From the NCBI GenBank assembly GCA_902801425.1, contig CADCIQ010000020.1, positions 1-49,634 of the forward strand: a DNA stretch of 49,634 nucleotides. The letters run 5' to 3'. The notes under the pieces are model-generated. The model saw only the letters and a list, made by a program, of their open reading frames with translations. It was not told where the DNA came from and did not search any database. A program made the translations under genes and the position numbers. Positions within the stretch are counted from its first letter, which is position 1. Each line of letters begins with the position of its first letter. The DNA comes from an uncultured Bacteroidales bacterium (GTDB lineage: Bacteria > Bacteroidota > Bacteroidia > Bacteroidales > Bacteroidaceae). Shown here one piece after another: positions 1-8,759 of this stretch.

Positions 1-44
1 ATGGTATTATTATGGTAATATAATGGTATTATAATGGTATTATG
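1..44. repeat. 11-bp tandem array, one arm (AATGGTATTAT family)
   Basis: The first 43 bases are four units of about 11 bp close to AATGGTATTAT, followed by a flank (GAACGGAGGAAAAGCG) that resembles the flanks of the arrays at 29090-29211 and 45361-45471. Only the right arm is visible; the mirror arm would lie outside the window. It sits beyond the 3' end of the minus-strand gene at 92-814. Confidence 0.8.
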
Positions 45-91
45 AACGGAGGAAAAGCGAAAGAATAGCGGACTTACTTACAAGGAAAAGG

Positions 92-814
92 CTATTGTAA
101 TGGTTCTAACCTATATCTTACATATGCACTTGTAAGTGGTTCTGAAACCTTACTACTATCACGAATTATATTCTCTTCAAGAAAATATTCTTTACTACAT
201 GCTAAGCCACCAGCTATTTTTGTTTCGACAATATTGAGACCATGTTTTTTCATAATTGATTCAACACGACTATTCAAAGACGTGGCACAGAGAGCAGTAT
301 GGAGTAATTCATGATGATGATAGTAATACTCACCTGGTCGTCTGTCCTTATCAAGTTCATTATTAAATTCAAGCATAACATCTCCCATATCAGCTAACGC
401 AAATGAGAGGAATTTCAAGGAATCAATTTGATAGTCTAAAGAGATTACACTTAGACAAGAATCCAATTCGTTCATTATTCCTTCTATATTCTTAATCTTA
501 TATTCCCTCTCTCTAACTTCATGAAATTTAAATTTCTGGTTATCTATATCTATGATAAATTCGTTGGAATATGTAAAGTTTCTAACCACGAATGTATATG
601 CAGAAGTATCACCATTCTCTACGATAAAGTATTCACGACACTTTCTGTCTATAGTGTTAGCTAACCATTCAGAATGAACTATAGAATTGGCATTTTGAAT
701 AGATTCTTTTTCAACTTTATTTGATACAAAAGCTATTTCATGTCTGGAGTTACATGCCAAGATAGTAAATACTCCAAACAATAACATATAGATATTTTTA
801 ATCATTTGTCTCAT
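92..814 (-). CDS. hypothetical lipoprotein, 240 aa
   Basis: The product begins with a short charged segment, a hydrophobic stretch and a lipobox-like end (FTILAC, Cys21), so it is probably exported and lipidated. The start is ATG at 814; a second in-frame ATG three codons in (805) would give an equally good signal peptide. The rest is acidic and soluble, with a His-rich turn (YYYHHHELLH, about residues 164-173) that could bind metal or simply be a loop. I do not recognise a family. It follows the lipoprotein gene at 817-1344 by only 2 bp, so the two are almost certainly one transcript from the promoter at 1376-1408. Confidence 0.7.
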   Translation of the reverse strand: MRQMIKNIYMLLFGVFTILACNSRHEIAFVSNKVEKESIQNANSIVHSEWLANTIDRKCREYFIVENGDTSAYTFVVRNFTYSNEFIIDIDNQKFKFHEVREREYKIKNIEGIMNELDSCLSVISLDYQIDSLKFLSFALADMGDVMLEFNNELDKDRRPGEYYYHHHELLHTALCATSLNSRVESIMKKHGLNIVETKIAGGLACSKEYFLEENIIRDSSKVSEPLTSAYVRYRLEPLQ

Positions 815-816
815 TT

Positions 817-1344
817 TTATTCAAAAAAATATTTATTTCCTATCTTATAGAACGGACTTCCATCTACGAATTGATATGTCTTGCCAACAAGCTTATCCTT
901 GTAAAACGTAAGGATAAAGCTGGCATCATCATTTAAGCATATTATCCTGTACGTTGGATTTTTCAGATAACTTTTATAAAGCTCAGGAAAATTCTTTTTC
1001 ATTAGATTTATACACTTGTCTTCGCTTATTCTATGACAACCGTCAGGAATAATACTATCAGTAAAATTGAATAAAACATCTTTGTCTTTTACCTTATACA
1101 GAACCGCATTGGAACAAAAGTCATAATAAATATTCATAGTATATGAAACTTCGAATCTTTTTACGGAGTCATTAAGATTTTTCACATACACCTCTAAAAT
1201 ATAGGGGCTATCATTCTTAGATTTCACGATAGAGTCATATTCCAAGATACAACGCTCAAGGTCTTTATTTTCTACCCGAGGGCATTTCTCTTCGCATGAC
1301 ATCAAGGAGAAAAGCATAAAAGCAAAGAATATTGTTCTTTTCAT
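817..1344 (-). CDS. hypothetical lipoprotein, 175 aa
   Basis: A clear lipoprotein signal is visible: MKRTIFF, a hydrophobic core and the lipobox SLMSC with Cys17. The mature part has about 158 residues, with several Cys (after residues 17, 32 and 77) and mixed beta-type hydrophobic patterning. No family is recognised. It is the first gene of a two-gene minus-strand operon with the lipoprotein at 92-814, and a good Bacteroidota promoter lies about 32 bp upstream of its start. Both genes have low GC compared with the neighbouring enzymes. Confidence 0.7.
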   Translation of the reverse strand: MKRTIFFAFMLFSLMSCEEKCPRVENKDLERCILEYDSIVKSKNDSPYILEVYVKNLNDSVKRFEVSYTMNIYYDFCSNAVLYKVKDKDVLFNFTDSIIPDGCHRISEDKCINLMKKNFPELYKSYLKNPTYRIICLNDDASFILTFYKDKLVGKTYQFVDGSPFYKIGNKYFFE

Positions 1345-1375
1345 AATTCAATAGTTTGGGTTTTATTAACTGATG

Positions 1376-1408
1376 CAAAGTTATGAAAAAATGAAAAGAA
1401 TCTACAAA
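1376..1408 (-). promoter_or_regulatory. promoter of the two-lipoprotein operon
   Basis: Read on the minus strand, TTTG (1408-1405) is followed after 21 bp by TAACTTTG (1383-1376). This matches the primary sigma factor consensus known from Bacteroides (TTTG, 19-21 bp, TAnnTTTG). The start codon at 1344 is about 32 bp downstream. Confidence 0.75.
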
Positions 1409-1590
1409 CATTTCTCATTTATTTTTCTATGGTGTTGCAATCTGATTTTGTGTTTATAGTGTTAGTAATGGCTTGTTATACAGTAAATTATATGCTTGAT
1501 ATTTCTGTTGCCAACAAGCAGCATTTGCAACACTTCACATGATATGTTTCTCAAAAAAACAGAGGATTTTGTATTTTCTGACAAAAGAAT

Positions 1591-1655
1591 ATTGTATAAT
1601 CAAAAACTTTTCGTAATTTTGCCAACAATTGTATATTGTACTTTGTAAATTGTAA
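1591..1655 (+). promoter_or_regulatory. promoter and 7-bp-repeat leader of the patatin gene
   Basis: ATTG (1591-1594), 19 bp and TAATTTTG (1614-1621) form a Bacteroidota promoter. The leader from 1628 to the ATG is four degenerate 7-bp units (ATTGTAT, ATTGTAC, TTTGTAA, ATTGTAA), so the start codon sits at the end of a short tandem repeat. The rest of the 311-bp gap (1345-1590) holds only the divergent promoter. Confidence 0.65.
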
Positions 1656-2507
1656 ATGGCTAAGACTGGTTTAGTACTTGAAGGCGGTGGAATGAGAGGT
1701 CTCTTCACGGCTGGAATCTTGGATGTCCTTATGGAAAACAATGTCACGTTTGATGGCGTTGTGGGGGTATCTGCTGGTGCGACTTTTGGATGTAATTTCA
1801 TATCACATCAAATTGGGCGTACCTTACGCTATAATATGTCTCAACGTAAGAATCCAAAGTATATGGGCATAAGGTCGCTAATCAAGACGGGCGACTATGT
1901 GGGCGGAGAGTATTCATATCATATTCTGCCTACTAAGATTGACGTATTCGATTTTGAAACCTTCGAGAAGAACCCTACTGAGTTTCATGTGGTTACAACA
2001 AACGTAAGGACAGGTGAGGCTATCTATCACCGTATTGACAAAGTAGATTATACTGGTATGGAGTGGATTCGTGCCTCTGCCAGTATGCCTATAATATCAA
2101 GACCTGTTGCCATTGGCGATTATGAGATGCTTGATGGTGGTATTGCCGACAGTATTCCGCTGAGATATTTTGAGAGTGAGGGCTTTAAAAGGAATATAGT
2201 CATCCTCACCCAGCCAAAGGGTTTTAAGAAAAAACTCACAAAGCTAATGCCCGTATTCAAGGCTACTATGCGCAAATATCCTGCAATTATTGAGGGTATG
2301 AGTAAACGACATTTAATGTATAATCGGGAACTTGATTACATCACCCAACAGCAGATGGCTGGCAAATGTTTGGTCATCTGTCCTTCAGACACTCTTCCGA
2401 TAGGCAGAACAAGCCTGAATGCCAAGAAGATGCAGCACGTCTATGATATGGGCAGAAAGGCAGGAGAAGATAATCTTGAAGCTATCAGAAAGTTCATCGC
2501 TCCTTAG
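1656..2507 (+). CDS. patatin-like phospholipase, 283 aa
   Basis: Patatin-family serine lipases hydrolyse acyl esters of phospholipids with a Ser-Asp dyad. All signature elements are visible: the oxyanion loop EGGGMRG (residues 9-15), the nucleophile elbow GVSAG (Ser39), and the DGG motif with the catalytic Asp near residue 161. Length and layout fit the short bacterial YjjU/RssA-like type, without a signal peptide or outer-membrane barrel, so it is probably cytoplasmic or peripheral to the membrane. It has its own promoter and converges with the glycosyltransferase operon, with 2 bp between the two stop codons. Physiological substrate unknown. Confidence 0.9.
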   Translation: MAKTGLVLEGGGMRGLFTAGILDVLMENNVTFDGVVGVSAGATFGCNFISHQIGRTLRYNMSQRKNPKYMGIRSLIKTGDYVGGEYSYHILPTKIDVFDFETFEKNPTEFHVVTTNVRTGEAIYHRIDKVDYTGMEWIRASASMPIISRPVAIGDYEMLDGGIADSIPLRYFESEGFKRNIVILTQPKGFKKKLTKLMPVFKATMRKYPAIIEGMSKRHLMYNRELDYITQQQMAGKCLVICPSDTLPIGRTSLNAKKMQHVYDMGRKAGEDNLEAIRKFIAP

Positions 2508-2509
2508 CC

Positions 2510-4666
2510 TTACTTAAACAATCTGCAAATACCCTTTACTCCAAATATTCGCAGAAGAAGGATTTTTATCAATTCCTTCTTGTTTCTGGCACAGCTAAGC
2601 GGTATTGGATTTTTCCTAAGGACAGGCTCAGCAGGAGTGGTCTTTGCAAATCTATATGCATCTATCTGGAAATTGAGCATGGTGAGATATAGATACCTTG
2701 AAGCCTTGGAATAGATGTCTATGTCTAATTGCTCAACGGCATAGATATGCGAAGAAAGCAGTTCGTCAGCAAACTTCAGCGAGCCTGATATGCTTTCTCC
2801 ATTGAAATAATATAGATACATTCCTGCATTAATCGTTGCATAGTTCCGAGCTCTCTTCAAGAGTTGGGAAATCAAACGAATATCCTCGCCTAAAGTAATT
2901 GATTCTGAGTATCTTATTCCATCAAACAAGGAACGACGGAAAACCTTATTACAGCTATAGCAATGGGCATATAGCTTGTTTTCAAGCCAAAAATGCTTTT
3001 TAGCCTCTTCCTCTGATAGATCATAGATTGCATCATCAAAAAGGAGTTTCCTCTCTTTCGGACTACCTATATATAGATGTGCAGGATATTCGAGAATGTC
3101 AATAGAGCCCCTCACCTGCCCTACGGGCATACTCTCCCCAAGGGATGAGGAGGATGTTACCTTATTTATCTGTTTGGAATTGAGAAATTTAATTATAGGC
3201 AGAAGCGTATTTTCCGCAAGTGCATCATCACTATCTATGAAAGTTACGTATGTGCCTTTGGCAATATCAAGTGCCATGTTACGGGCACTTCCCGGACCTC
3301 CGTTCTGCTTATGAATCACACGAATACGAGAATCCTTCTTTGCCCATTCATCACATATTTCACCACTACGATCTGGTGAACCGTCATCAACGAGAATAAT
3401 CTCTAAATCATCTACCCCTTGCATCAGAATACTCTCTATGCAACGGTCAAGGTATTTCTCTGCACGATAGACGGGGATGATGAGGGAAAGGAAGAAAGAG
3501 CCCCTCACCTGCCCTTCGGGCTTCCTCTCCCCAAGGGGCGAGGAAGAAGTTACTTTTTCTCGCTGTGAGGATTCCTTTGAATGTTCATTACATGCTTTCC
3601 CCTCGCCCCCTGGGGAGAGGGTGTCCGAAGGACGGGTAAGGGGCCAAAGTTCCTCCCACTTTCTCATAATATTCTCTGGCTGATATTTCTGCGAAGCCTT
3701 TAATGCTGCCCTACCCATTTCCTGTCTTTTCTCCTGATTCTCAATCAGTTCACAGATAGCATTCACCATAGCCTCATCATCATTATAATGTATGAGTTTA
3801 CCAGTAACATCATTCTCTATGATATGACGAGGACCATAGTCGCAATCAAGACTAACGATAGGAAGTCCACAGGTCAATGCCTCTATAAGCACTATACCAA
3901 GTCCCTCAAAACGTGATGTCATCAGATAGATAGAACTATTAAGATAAAAAGGAAGAACATCACTCGTAGCTTTATGAAGAGTTACGTTTGATGATAGCCC
4001 CAAACGCTCTATCTTCTGCTGAAGAGCCTCTCTCTCAGGGCCTTCTCCTACAATATCCAGATGCCAATCAAGATGTTTTTCGACTACTGATTTCCATATA
4101 TCAAGAAGACGAGAGAAATCCTTAACTTCTATCAAACGCCCTATACTTACACAATGCTTTGACGAACAATCAGAAGGCTTTTCTACATGAAGAGACGTGA
4201 AATTAGGTATAAGCGTAACAAATTTAGCGTGTGGGTATTCCTTTGCATCCTGTTGGGTTAATGTTACAACAGCATCCACTTTTCTCTCCATAAGCGACAT
4301 AATCCATTGATGCTTCATCGTTGGACGTGCTCTGTGAGCTTCGTATATACACTTGCCTTTCCATCCGCTGAAAGCAGCAAGGAAAGCCCCCATAACCCAA
4401 GTATATATGGTTATATCAGGATTAATCTTACGGATAGTCTTGCGAAAAGAAAAAAGAGCCTTTATTTTATGCAGGTATGGAACATCCATCCTTACAATCT
4501 TCACTCTCTCGTCCAAAGGATAGGCAACAGGCAATTCGTCATGCCATAGCAAAAGCATAACTACCTCGTGGTTTGTATGCCTCACAAGGTAGTTCATCTT
4601 GTCGGTAATGATACGTTCCATACCACCAATTCCCGACATTTTCTCTATGACATAGACAATCTTCAC
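2510..4666 (-). CDS. fused GT4-GT2 glycosyltransferase with repeat-encoded linker, 718 aa
   Basis: Residues 1-340 are a GT4 (GT-B fold) glycosyltransferase with the glycine-rich N-terminal loop (SGIGGMER) and the EX7E signature (EGLGIVLIEA, about residues 254-263). Residues about 391-620 are a GT2 (GT-A fold) enzyme with FLSLIIPVYRAE, VDDGSPD and the metal-binding FIDSDD. The linker, residues about 341-390, is the translation of a palindromic repeat (3500-3645), and a further repeat copy adds about 19 residues near residue 510 inside the GT2 domain. The start is GTG at 4664-4666; MKIVYVIEKM is the usual beginning of this family, so it is preferred over later ATGs. It is the last gene of the glycan operon. 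Probable role: sugar transfer for a surface polysaccharide; donor and acceptor cannot be told. Confidence 0.88.
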   Translation of the reverse strand: MKIVYVIEKMSGIGGMERIITDKMNYLVRHTNHEVVMLLLWHDELPVAYPLDERVKIVRMDVPYLHKIKALFSFRKTIRKINPDITIYTWVMGAFLAAFSGWKGKCIYEAHRARPTMKHQWIMSLMERKVDAVVTLTQQDAKEYPHAKFVTLIPNFTSLHVEKPSDCSSKHCVSIGRLIEVKDFSRLLDIWKSVVEKHLDWHLDIVGEGPEREALQQKIERLGLSSNVTLHKATSDVLPFYLNSSIYLMTSRFEGLGIVLIEALTCGLPIVSLDCDYGPRHIIENDVTGKLIHYNDDEAMVNAICELIENQEKRQEMGRAALKASQKYQPENIMRKWEELWPLTRPSDTLSPGGEGKACNEHSKESSQREKVTSSSPLGERKPEGQVRGSFFLSLIIPVYRAEKYLDRCIESILMQGVDDLEIILVDDGSPDRSGEICDEWAKKDSRIRVIHKQNGGPGSARNMALDIAKGTYVTFIDSDDALAENTLLPIIKFLNSKQINKVTSSSSLGESMPVGQVRGSIDILEYPAHLYIGSPKERKLLFDDAIYDLSEEEAKKHFWLENKLYAHCYSCNKVFRRSLFDGIRYSESITLGEDIRLISQLLKRARNYATINAGMYLYYFNGESISGSLKFADELLSSHIYAVEQLDIDIYSKASRYLYLTMLNFQIDAYRFAKTTPAEPVLRKNPIPLSCARNKKELIKILLLRIFGVKGICRLFK
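3105..3158. repeat. palindromic GC-rich repeat inside the GT2 domain
   Basis: A copy of the GCCCCTCACCTGCCCT...CTCTCCCCAAGGG family lies in frame within the gene at 2510-4666 and encodes about residues 503-521 (containing SSSSLGES and GQVRGS). It ends in GTTACC, as other copies do. The reading frame stays open. Confidence 0.85.
3500..3645. repeat. paired inverted palindromic repeat acting as protein linker
   Basis: Two copies of the family lie head to head: GCCCCTCACCTG at 3500 and its complement ending GGGTAAGGGGCC at 3645, with an AT-richer spacer between. The same pair architecture recurs at 42070-42235. It is translated as the linker between the GT4 and GT2 domains. Confidence 0.88.
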
Positions 4667-4670
4667 AGTT

Positions 4671-4759
4671 TATAAATTATAAAATGAAAAGTGAAAAATG
4701 AAAAATACAAGTTACATTTCTGTATTTATAACTTTTCATTTTTATATTTTTTTCATTTA
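4671..4759. repeat. 7-bp mirrored-arm array
   Basis: The left arm repeats GAAAAAT/GAAAAGT-type 7-mers (4681-4710) and the right arm repeats the reverse complement (TTTTCAT, 4731-4759). It fills the gap between two glycosyltransferase genes and would fold as a weak AU-rich hairpin in the transcript. The right arm overlaps the end of the gene at 4753. Confidence 0.65.
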
Positions 4760-5658
4760 GTTTGGGTAAACTCTCCTGCCTGAATCTTACGAATAACAAG
4801 CTTCATAAAATCACGCGGATATCTTGCGATATAATACAGCAGAGTCGGGATGCTATAACCACAGTCTCGCATTACTTTCCAATGCTTGTAAGTGGAGCTA
4901 AACCTTAGACGAACCAATGATGACATCATAGGACGAAGCATACGACTATGGTAACGCTTAATATTATGCTCTGCAAGAAGTCTGTTAGCCTTTGCCGTTT
5001 CACGAGTATAGTCAAGAAGCCTATCTCCTGTCTTTCTCTTTGCCGTACTTCCTGCATGATTGCAAACACAATAACACTTCTCTGTATATGCTTTTACGCT
5101 CTTTGCAAAAATACCTACCTGAGTAGAAAAATATATATCGTTTAGAATCCTTGACTCGTTGAATCTGATACCATGCTCCTTGATAAACGACATTCTGACC
5201 GCCTTACACCAAGGCTCTGTGAAATGATAGCGTAGATGCCTTTCCTGCCATACGGAATCTGTAGAGCGCATTATGCGGTTAAGGTGGTTTGTTCGCCATG
5301 AAGGCTTACCACTTTCCATTTCCACGGAATCAGCATTGAAATAGATTACATCTGCCGTTTCCTTTTTTATTTTATCAAGGAACTCGTTAAAACAAGGATG
5401 AAAATAATCATCGCTATCAGCAAAGATCACATATTGCCCTTCAGCCTTATTAAGTCCCTGATTGCGTGCCCATCCAGCTCCATGCCCCTCGTCATCATAT
5501 ATGACAATGGTCTGAAGATCATCACGCTTCGGAATAGATGCCACACACCTATCCAACTGCCATTGAGGACCTTTGTGGGGGATGATGATGGAAAAAAAGC
5601 CCCCTTCCGTCTCCCCCGAGGGGGAGAGATTTATATAGCTTTTATCGCTTGTGGGCAT
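4753..5658 (-). CDS. GT2 family glycosyltransferase with repeat-encoded N-terminus, 301 aa
   Basis: The GT-A fold begins at about residue 21 (FFSIIIPHKGP) and continues with the nucleotide-sugar region (VIYDDEGHGAGWARN) and the metal-binding motif FADSDDYF. The first 20 residues, starting MPTSDKSYIN, are encoded by a palindromic repeat (5592-5660) that also supplies the only usable ATG; the next Met lies deep inside the domain. The same decapeptide begins the unrelated protein at 11837. The gene is in the minus-strand operon between the PorZ-like gene and the GT4-GT2 fusion. Role: sugar transfer in surface glycan synthesis; specificity unknown. Confidence 0.87.
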   Translation of the reverse strand: MPTSDKSYINLSPSGETEGGFFSIIIPHKGPQWQLDRCVASIPKRDDLQTIVIYDDEGHGAGWARNQGLNKAEGQYVIFADSDDYFHPCFNEFLDKIKKETADVIYFNADSVEMESGKPSWRTNHLNRIMRSTDSVWQERHLRYHFTEPWCKAVRMSFIKEHGIRFNESRILNDIYFSTQVGIFAKSVKAYTEKCYCVCNHAGSTAKRKTGDRLLDYTRETAKANRLLAEHNIKRYHSRMLRPMMSSLVRLRFSSTYKHWKVMRDCGYSIPTLLYYIARYPRDFMKLVIRKIQAGEFTQTK

Positions 5659-5690
5659 GTTAATTGTTAATTATTAATTGTTAATTGTTT
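5592..5690. repeat. palindromic repeat plus 7-bp array giving a start codon
   Basis: On the minus strand the order is: 7-mers of the ATTAACA type, ATGCCCACAAGCGATAAAAG, then CTCTCCCCCTCGGGGGAGAC. The copy at 11823-11905 has the same order on the plus strand. The ATG inside the element is the start codon of the GT2 gene at 4753-5658. Confidence 0.85.
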
Positions 5691-5696
5691 AGGGGC

Positions 5697-7787
5697 TTAT
5701 CTAACTACACTTATCTTCGTGACAATACCACTTTCTCCTCCAGCAGTAGCCACATTAACCATATATACCCCAGAGGCTACTTTCTTGCCGTTTAGGTCAC
5801 AGCCATCCCAGCGATATGAGCCGCCAGTACTTGTACCTTCGCTGACCAACTGTCCTGATGTTGCAAGTATCTTGATCTGTGCACCTTCCGTGAGACCTGT
5901 AATGGTTATATCACCGGTAAAGTCGGGTGTAACAGGATTAGGGTATGCATATACATTATCATCTGTCAGATCACCATACGAACGTGTGACATCACTCTGA
6001 TATGAGCACAATCCATTGAGCGTAGCAAAATACACAATACCTGTATTCTCGTCTATCGCTATGCTCTTCACCTCATTATCAGGAAGAGGTGAGTTATCCA
6101 TAGTGAAATGAGCCAACTGTGTATTGTTATCGCTACTTATGAGATAAACACCATCGTTCGTAGCAAACCACTTTCGATTGGCATTATCTACCTTTATATC
6201 GCAGATAAAGACATTACTCAGCAGATAGTCGGCATAGTTAGTACCGTCATTTCGTGGAACCTTATGCTGTGTAGGAGTTACATCTCCAGAACCGCTATAC
6301 ATCGCGCTAATATCCTCTGTAGTAAGATAGAAACAACCAGCCTCACTACCTGCCCAGATGTTATGATTCCTATCTTCCGTTACGGTAAAGATATTCTTAT
6401 TCTCCAATATGGTTGTACCATCAGAATTGTTTTGTATGTTAAGAATACGCAACTCATCCGTTTTTATGTCGTAGAAACCAATACAAGATTGTTTCCAGCT
6501 ATCATTAGCAAACCACAACAAGCCTCTTGAATCAAAGAATAGACTCTTTACACGAAACTTATCACTTGTGGATAGATTTTTTTGATGATATGATTTCCAC
6601 TCTCCTGACGCCGTAAGACACAAGATGTTATCATTTCCCATATTGAATAGCCACAGATTACCAGCCGAATCAAATCTTGAGCCTGTGACAACAGAATAAT
6701 TGACATTATTGACGATTGACATAACAGGATCATCCGTGTTCATGTCATAGTACGCTATCATTTTCTTGTCTCTGTACTCGTACAATCCCGACTTTGCAGC
6801 AACCATAATATGATTCCTGTCTCGTGGATCAACGCTTATCTGTGTCTGTGCTATGCAGTTCTTATTCTTTTCATCAGAATATGTATTGTCATAAACCGAC
6901 CATGTATCAGAACCTATGGCATATTCTTGAACGAATCCAGGAGTGGATGTATCTGAGGAAACATAATCATATCTTCCACGCACGGAAAGTATTCTGCCAT
7001 TGTCATAGACAATATAGTTATGCTCATTATAACGAGGACCGTCAGGTATTACTCCCGTAGAAACAGCCATATACGAACCGTCATCCTGCTTCTGGTATTT
7101 TGTAAGTTTGCTCTCTGCATCTGATGACCAATAGCATTGGTTCACAGCATCAAACACATATTTCTCCTTCGTCAGTTTCCTGTATTCTCCCTGGGAAGTC
7201 CATTCATTCTTATTCAAGAGATTTGCCGTAAGAATACATTTCATCATTCCCTTGGTTTCTGAAGCTGCATAGAGATAGTTTCCGGAAATATAGCAATAGT
7301 TCACCTTGCATCCAAGGTTATAGCTATCAGCAATAGTTGCATCCTTCGCATTCACTTTTACAATACCGAAACCCGTAGCAAGATATGCATACTGACCATC
7401 AACATAGATAGAGTTAATGGTCTTATCATCGGTTGTCTGCTTGTCGGCAAGTGCACTTATGTTTTCCACATCGCCATTAGGCGATAGAAGGTCTATGGTA
7501 TAGTCTGAATATGTTATAACGAGTTTCTTGGCTGCATTTACCCATGCAATATTCTGAATGTTGCAACCATTGAGCACGTCATTATTTGAATATGTCCTTA
7601 GTGAACCGTCATTCACATTATAGGAATACAGGCTTTTGGAAGCAAGGACAAACACTTCCTTTCCCGTTGGAACAATATCTGAAACATCACTATACGACGG
7701 ATATATCTTCCATGTACCTATGGCATCACCCCAGGCATAAAGAAAAGAGAAGATAGATAGCAATATAGTGAAAATGCGCTGCTTCAA
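5697..7787 (-). CDS. porZ: PorZ-like type IX secretion beta-propeller protein, 696 aa
   Basis: The product has a signal peptide (about residues 1-20), then repeated beta-propeller blades of the two-component-regulator-propeller type (DSAGNLWLF, DSRGLLWFAN, NANRKWFATNDG). A type IX C-terminal sorting domain covers about residues 615-696, with YPNPV, a Gly-rich middle and GVYMVNV near the end. This order and length fit PorZ, a surface protein known from Porphyromonas to take part in attaching anionic LPS to type IX cargo. The only start compatible with the signal peptide is TTG at 7785-7787, because an in-frame stop lies nine codons upstream. It lies between glycosyltransferase genes, in keeping with a glycan-linked role. 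Confidence 0.82.
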   Translation of the reverse strand: MKQRIFTILLSIFSFLYAWGDAIGTWKIYPSYSDVSDIVPTGKEVFVLASKSLYSYNVNDGSLRTYSNNDVLNGCNIQNIAWVNAAKKLVITYSDYTIDLLSPNGDVENISALADKQTTDDKTINSIYVDGQYAYLATGFGIVKVNAKDATIADSYNLGCKVNYCYISGNYLYAASETKGMMKCILTANLLNKNEWTSQGEYRKLTKEKYVFDAVNQCYWSSDAESKLTKYQKQDDGSYMAVSTGVIPDGPRYNEHNYIVYDNGRILSVRGRYDYVSSDTSTPGFVQEYAIGSDTWSVYDNTYSDEKNKNCIAQTQISVDPRDRNHIMVAAKSGLYEYRDKKMIAYYDMNTDDPVMSIVNNVNYSVVTGSRFDSAGNLWLFNMGNDNILCLTASGEWKSYHQKNLSTSDKFRVKSLFFDSRGLLWFANDSWKQSCIGFYDIKTDELRILNIQNNSDGTTILENKNIFTVTEDRNHNIWAGSEAGCFYLTTEDISAMYSGSGDVTPTQHKVPRNDGTNYADYLLSNVFICDIKVDNANRKWFATNDGVYLISSDNNTQLAHFTMDNSPLPDNEVKSIAIDENTGIVYFATLNGLCSYQSDVTRSYGDLTDDNVYAYPNPVTPDFTGDITITGLTEGAQIKILATSGQLVSEGTSTGGSYRWDGCDLNGKKVASGVYMVNVATAGGESGIVTKISVVR

Positions 7788-7814
7788 TTCTACACAATTA
7801 AGATTCGTTCATTA

Positions 7815-8759
7815 TTACCCTTCCTTTGACAGAGGTATTAAAGGTTTTAGTATTGCCTTCTTTGCTACATAAGATGTCTCTTCATTGATTCCGCCGTCAG
7901 CAATCTGTCTCTCAACTCGCTTGTTGACTTCTCTTCTGAAGGAATCCTTCCACCATCCCCACTTGTTGAAATACTTTATTGTACTGATGATGTGATGCAT
8001 AAGCAGTCGGAGACTTTTCCTTGACCCTCGTGTGAAAGTGTGGTATATCGTTGTCTCAGGATAATAGAGCGTCTTGTATTTCTCGTGCATACGACGAGAA
8101 TAATCCACATCCTCTGCATAAAGGAAGAAATGCTCATCAAACATTCCTACTTCCTTAACGGCTGATACCCTAAGGAACATGAAGCAGCCGGAGAGGAAAG
8201 GCACGTTAAGCGTCATGGTGAAACCTGAGTTGCATAACTCGAACCTCCTATTCCTTTTGCGTATGATGAATTCTGGTATGCAGAATCTTCCGATAGTATC
8301 CAATGGGGTTGGCAAAAGCTTTGCCAGACGCTGTATCTGCCCGTTAGGATATAGCACCTTCGGCATTATCTGTCCTACATCCTCATGCATATCCATATAG
8401 TATCTAAGCTCAGGTATGACACGAGGACCAAACCAAATGTCTGGATTAACCACAAGATGATACTTGCTGCCAAGCTTCATAGCCTTACGCATGGCAAAGT
8501 TATGCCCACCACCATAACCATTGTTATCGTGACGGAAATAGAGCAGATGAAAACCATTCTCAACCTTCTGTCGTAACTGAGGCTCTCCCTTCAGCACACG
8601 GTTGCTGAACTCTATCAACTCACTCTCAAGATCGGGCATGATGTCAGAAGAGTGGTCAATTATATACACGACATCTATTGGTGATGCAAAGATACTTCGC
8701 AACACAGGCTCTATGTCGAGTAGATGATGATTGTATGTTACTACAGAAGCTGTTATCAT
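7815..8759 (-). CDS. GT2 family glycosyltransferase (rhamnosyltransferase-like), 314 aa
   Basis: A GT-A glycosyltransferase begins directly with ITASVVTYNH and shows the family landmarks VVNPDIWFGP (metal-binding region), FLSGCFMFLR and FFLYAEDVDYSRR, typical of the rhamnosyltransferase-like GT2 group. The frame stays open to a TTG at 8783, but the ATG at 8757-8759 gives the normal family start. The last residues (PLIPLSKEG) come from sequence resembling half of the palindromic repeat family. It is the first gene of the minus-strand glycan operon, 27 bp before the PorZ-like gene. Likely adds a sugar to O-antigen or a similar glycan; donor not determined. Confidence 0.87.
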   Translation of the reverse strand: MITASVVTYNHHLLDIEPVLRSIFASPIDVVYIIDHSSDIMPDLESELIEFSNRVLKGEPQLRQKVENGFHLLYFRHDNNGYGGGHNFAMRKAMKLGSKYHLVVNPDIWFGPRVIPELRYYMDMHEDVGQIMPKVLYPNGQIQRLAKLLPTPLDTIGRFCIPEFIIRKRNRRFELCNSGFTMTLNVPFLSGCFMFLRVSAVKEVGMFDEHFFLYAEDVDYSRRMHEKYKTLYYPETTIYHTFTRGSRKSLRLLMHHIISTIKYFNKWGWWKDSFRREVNKRVERQIADGGINEETSYVAKKAILKPLIPLSKEG

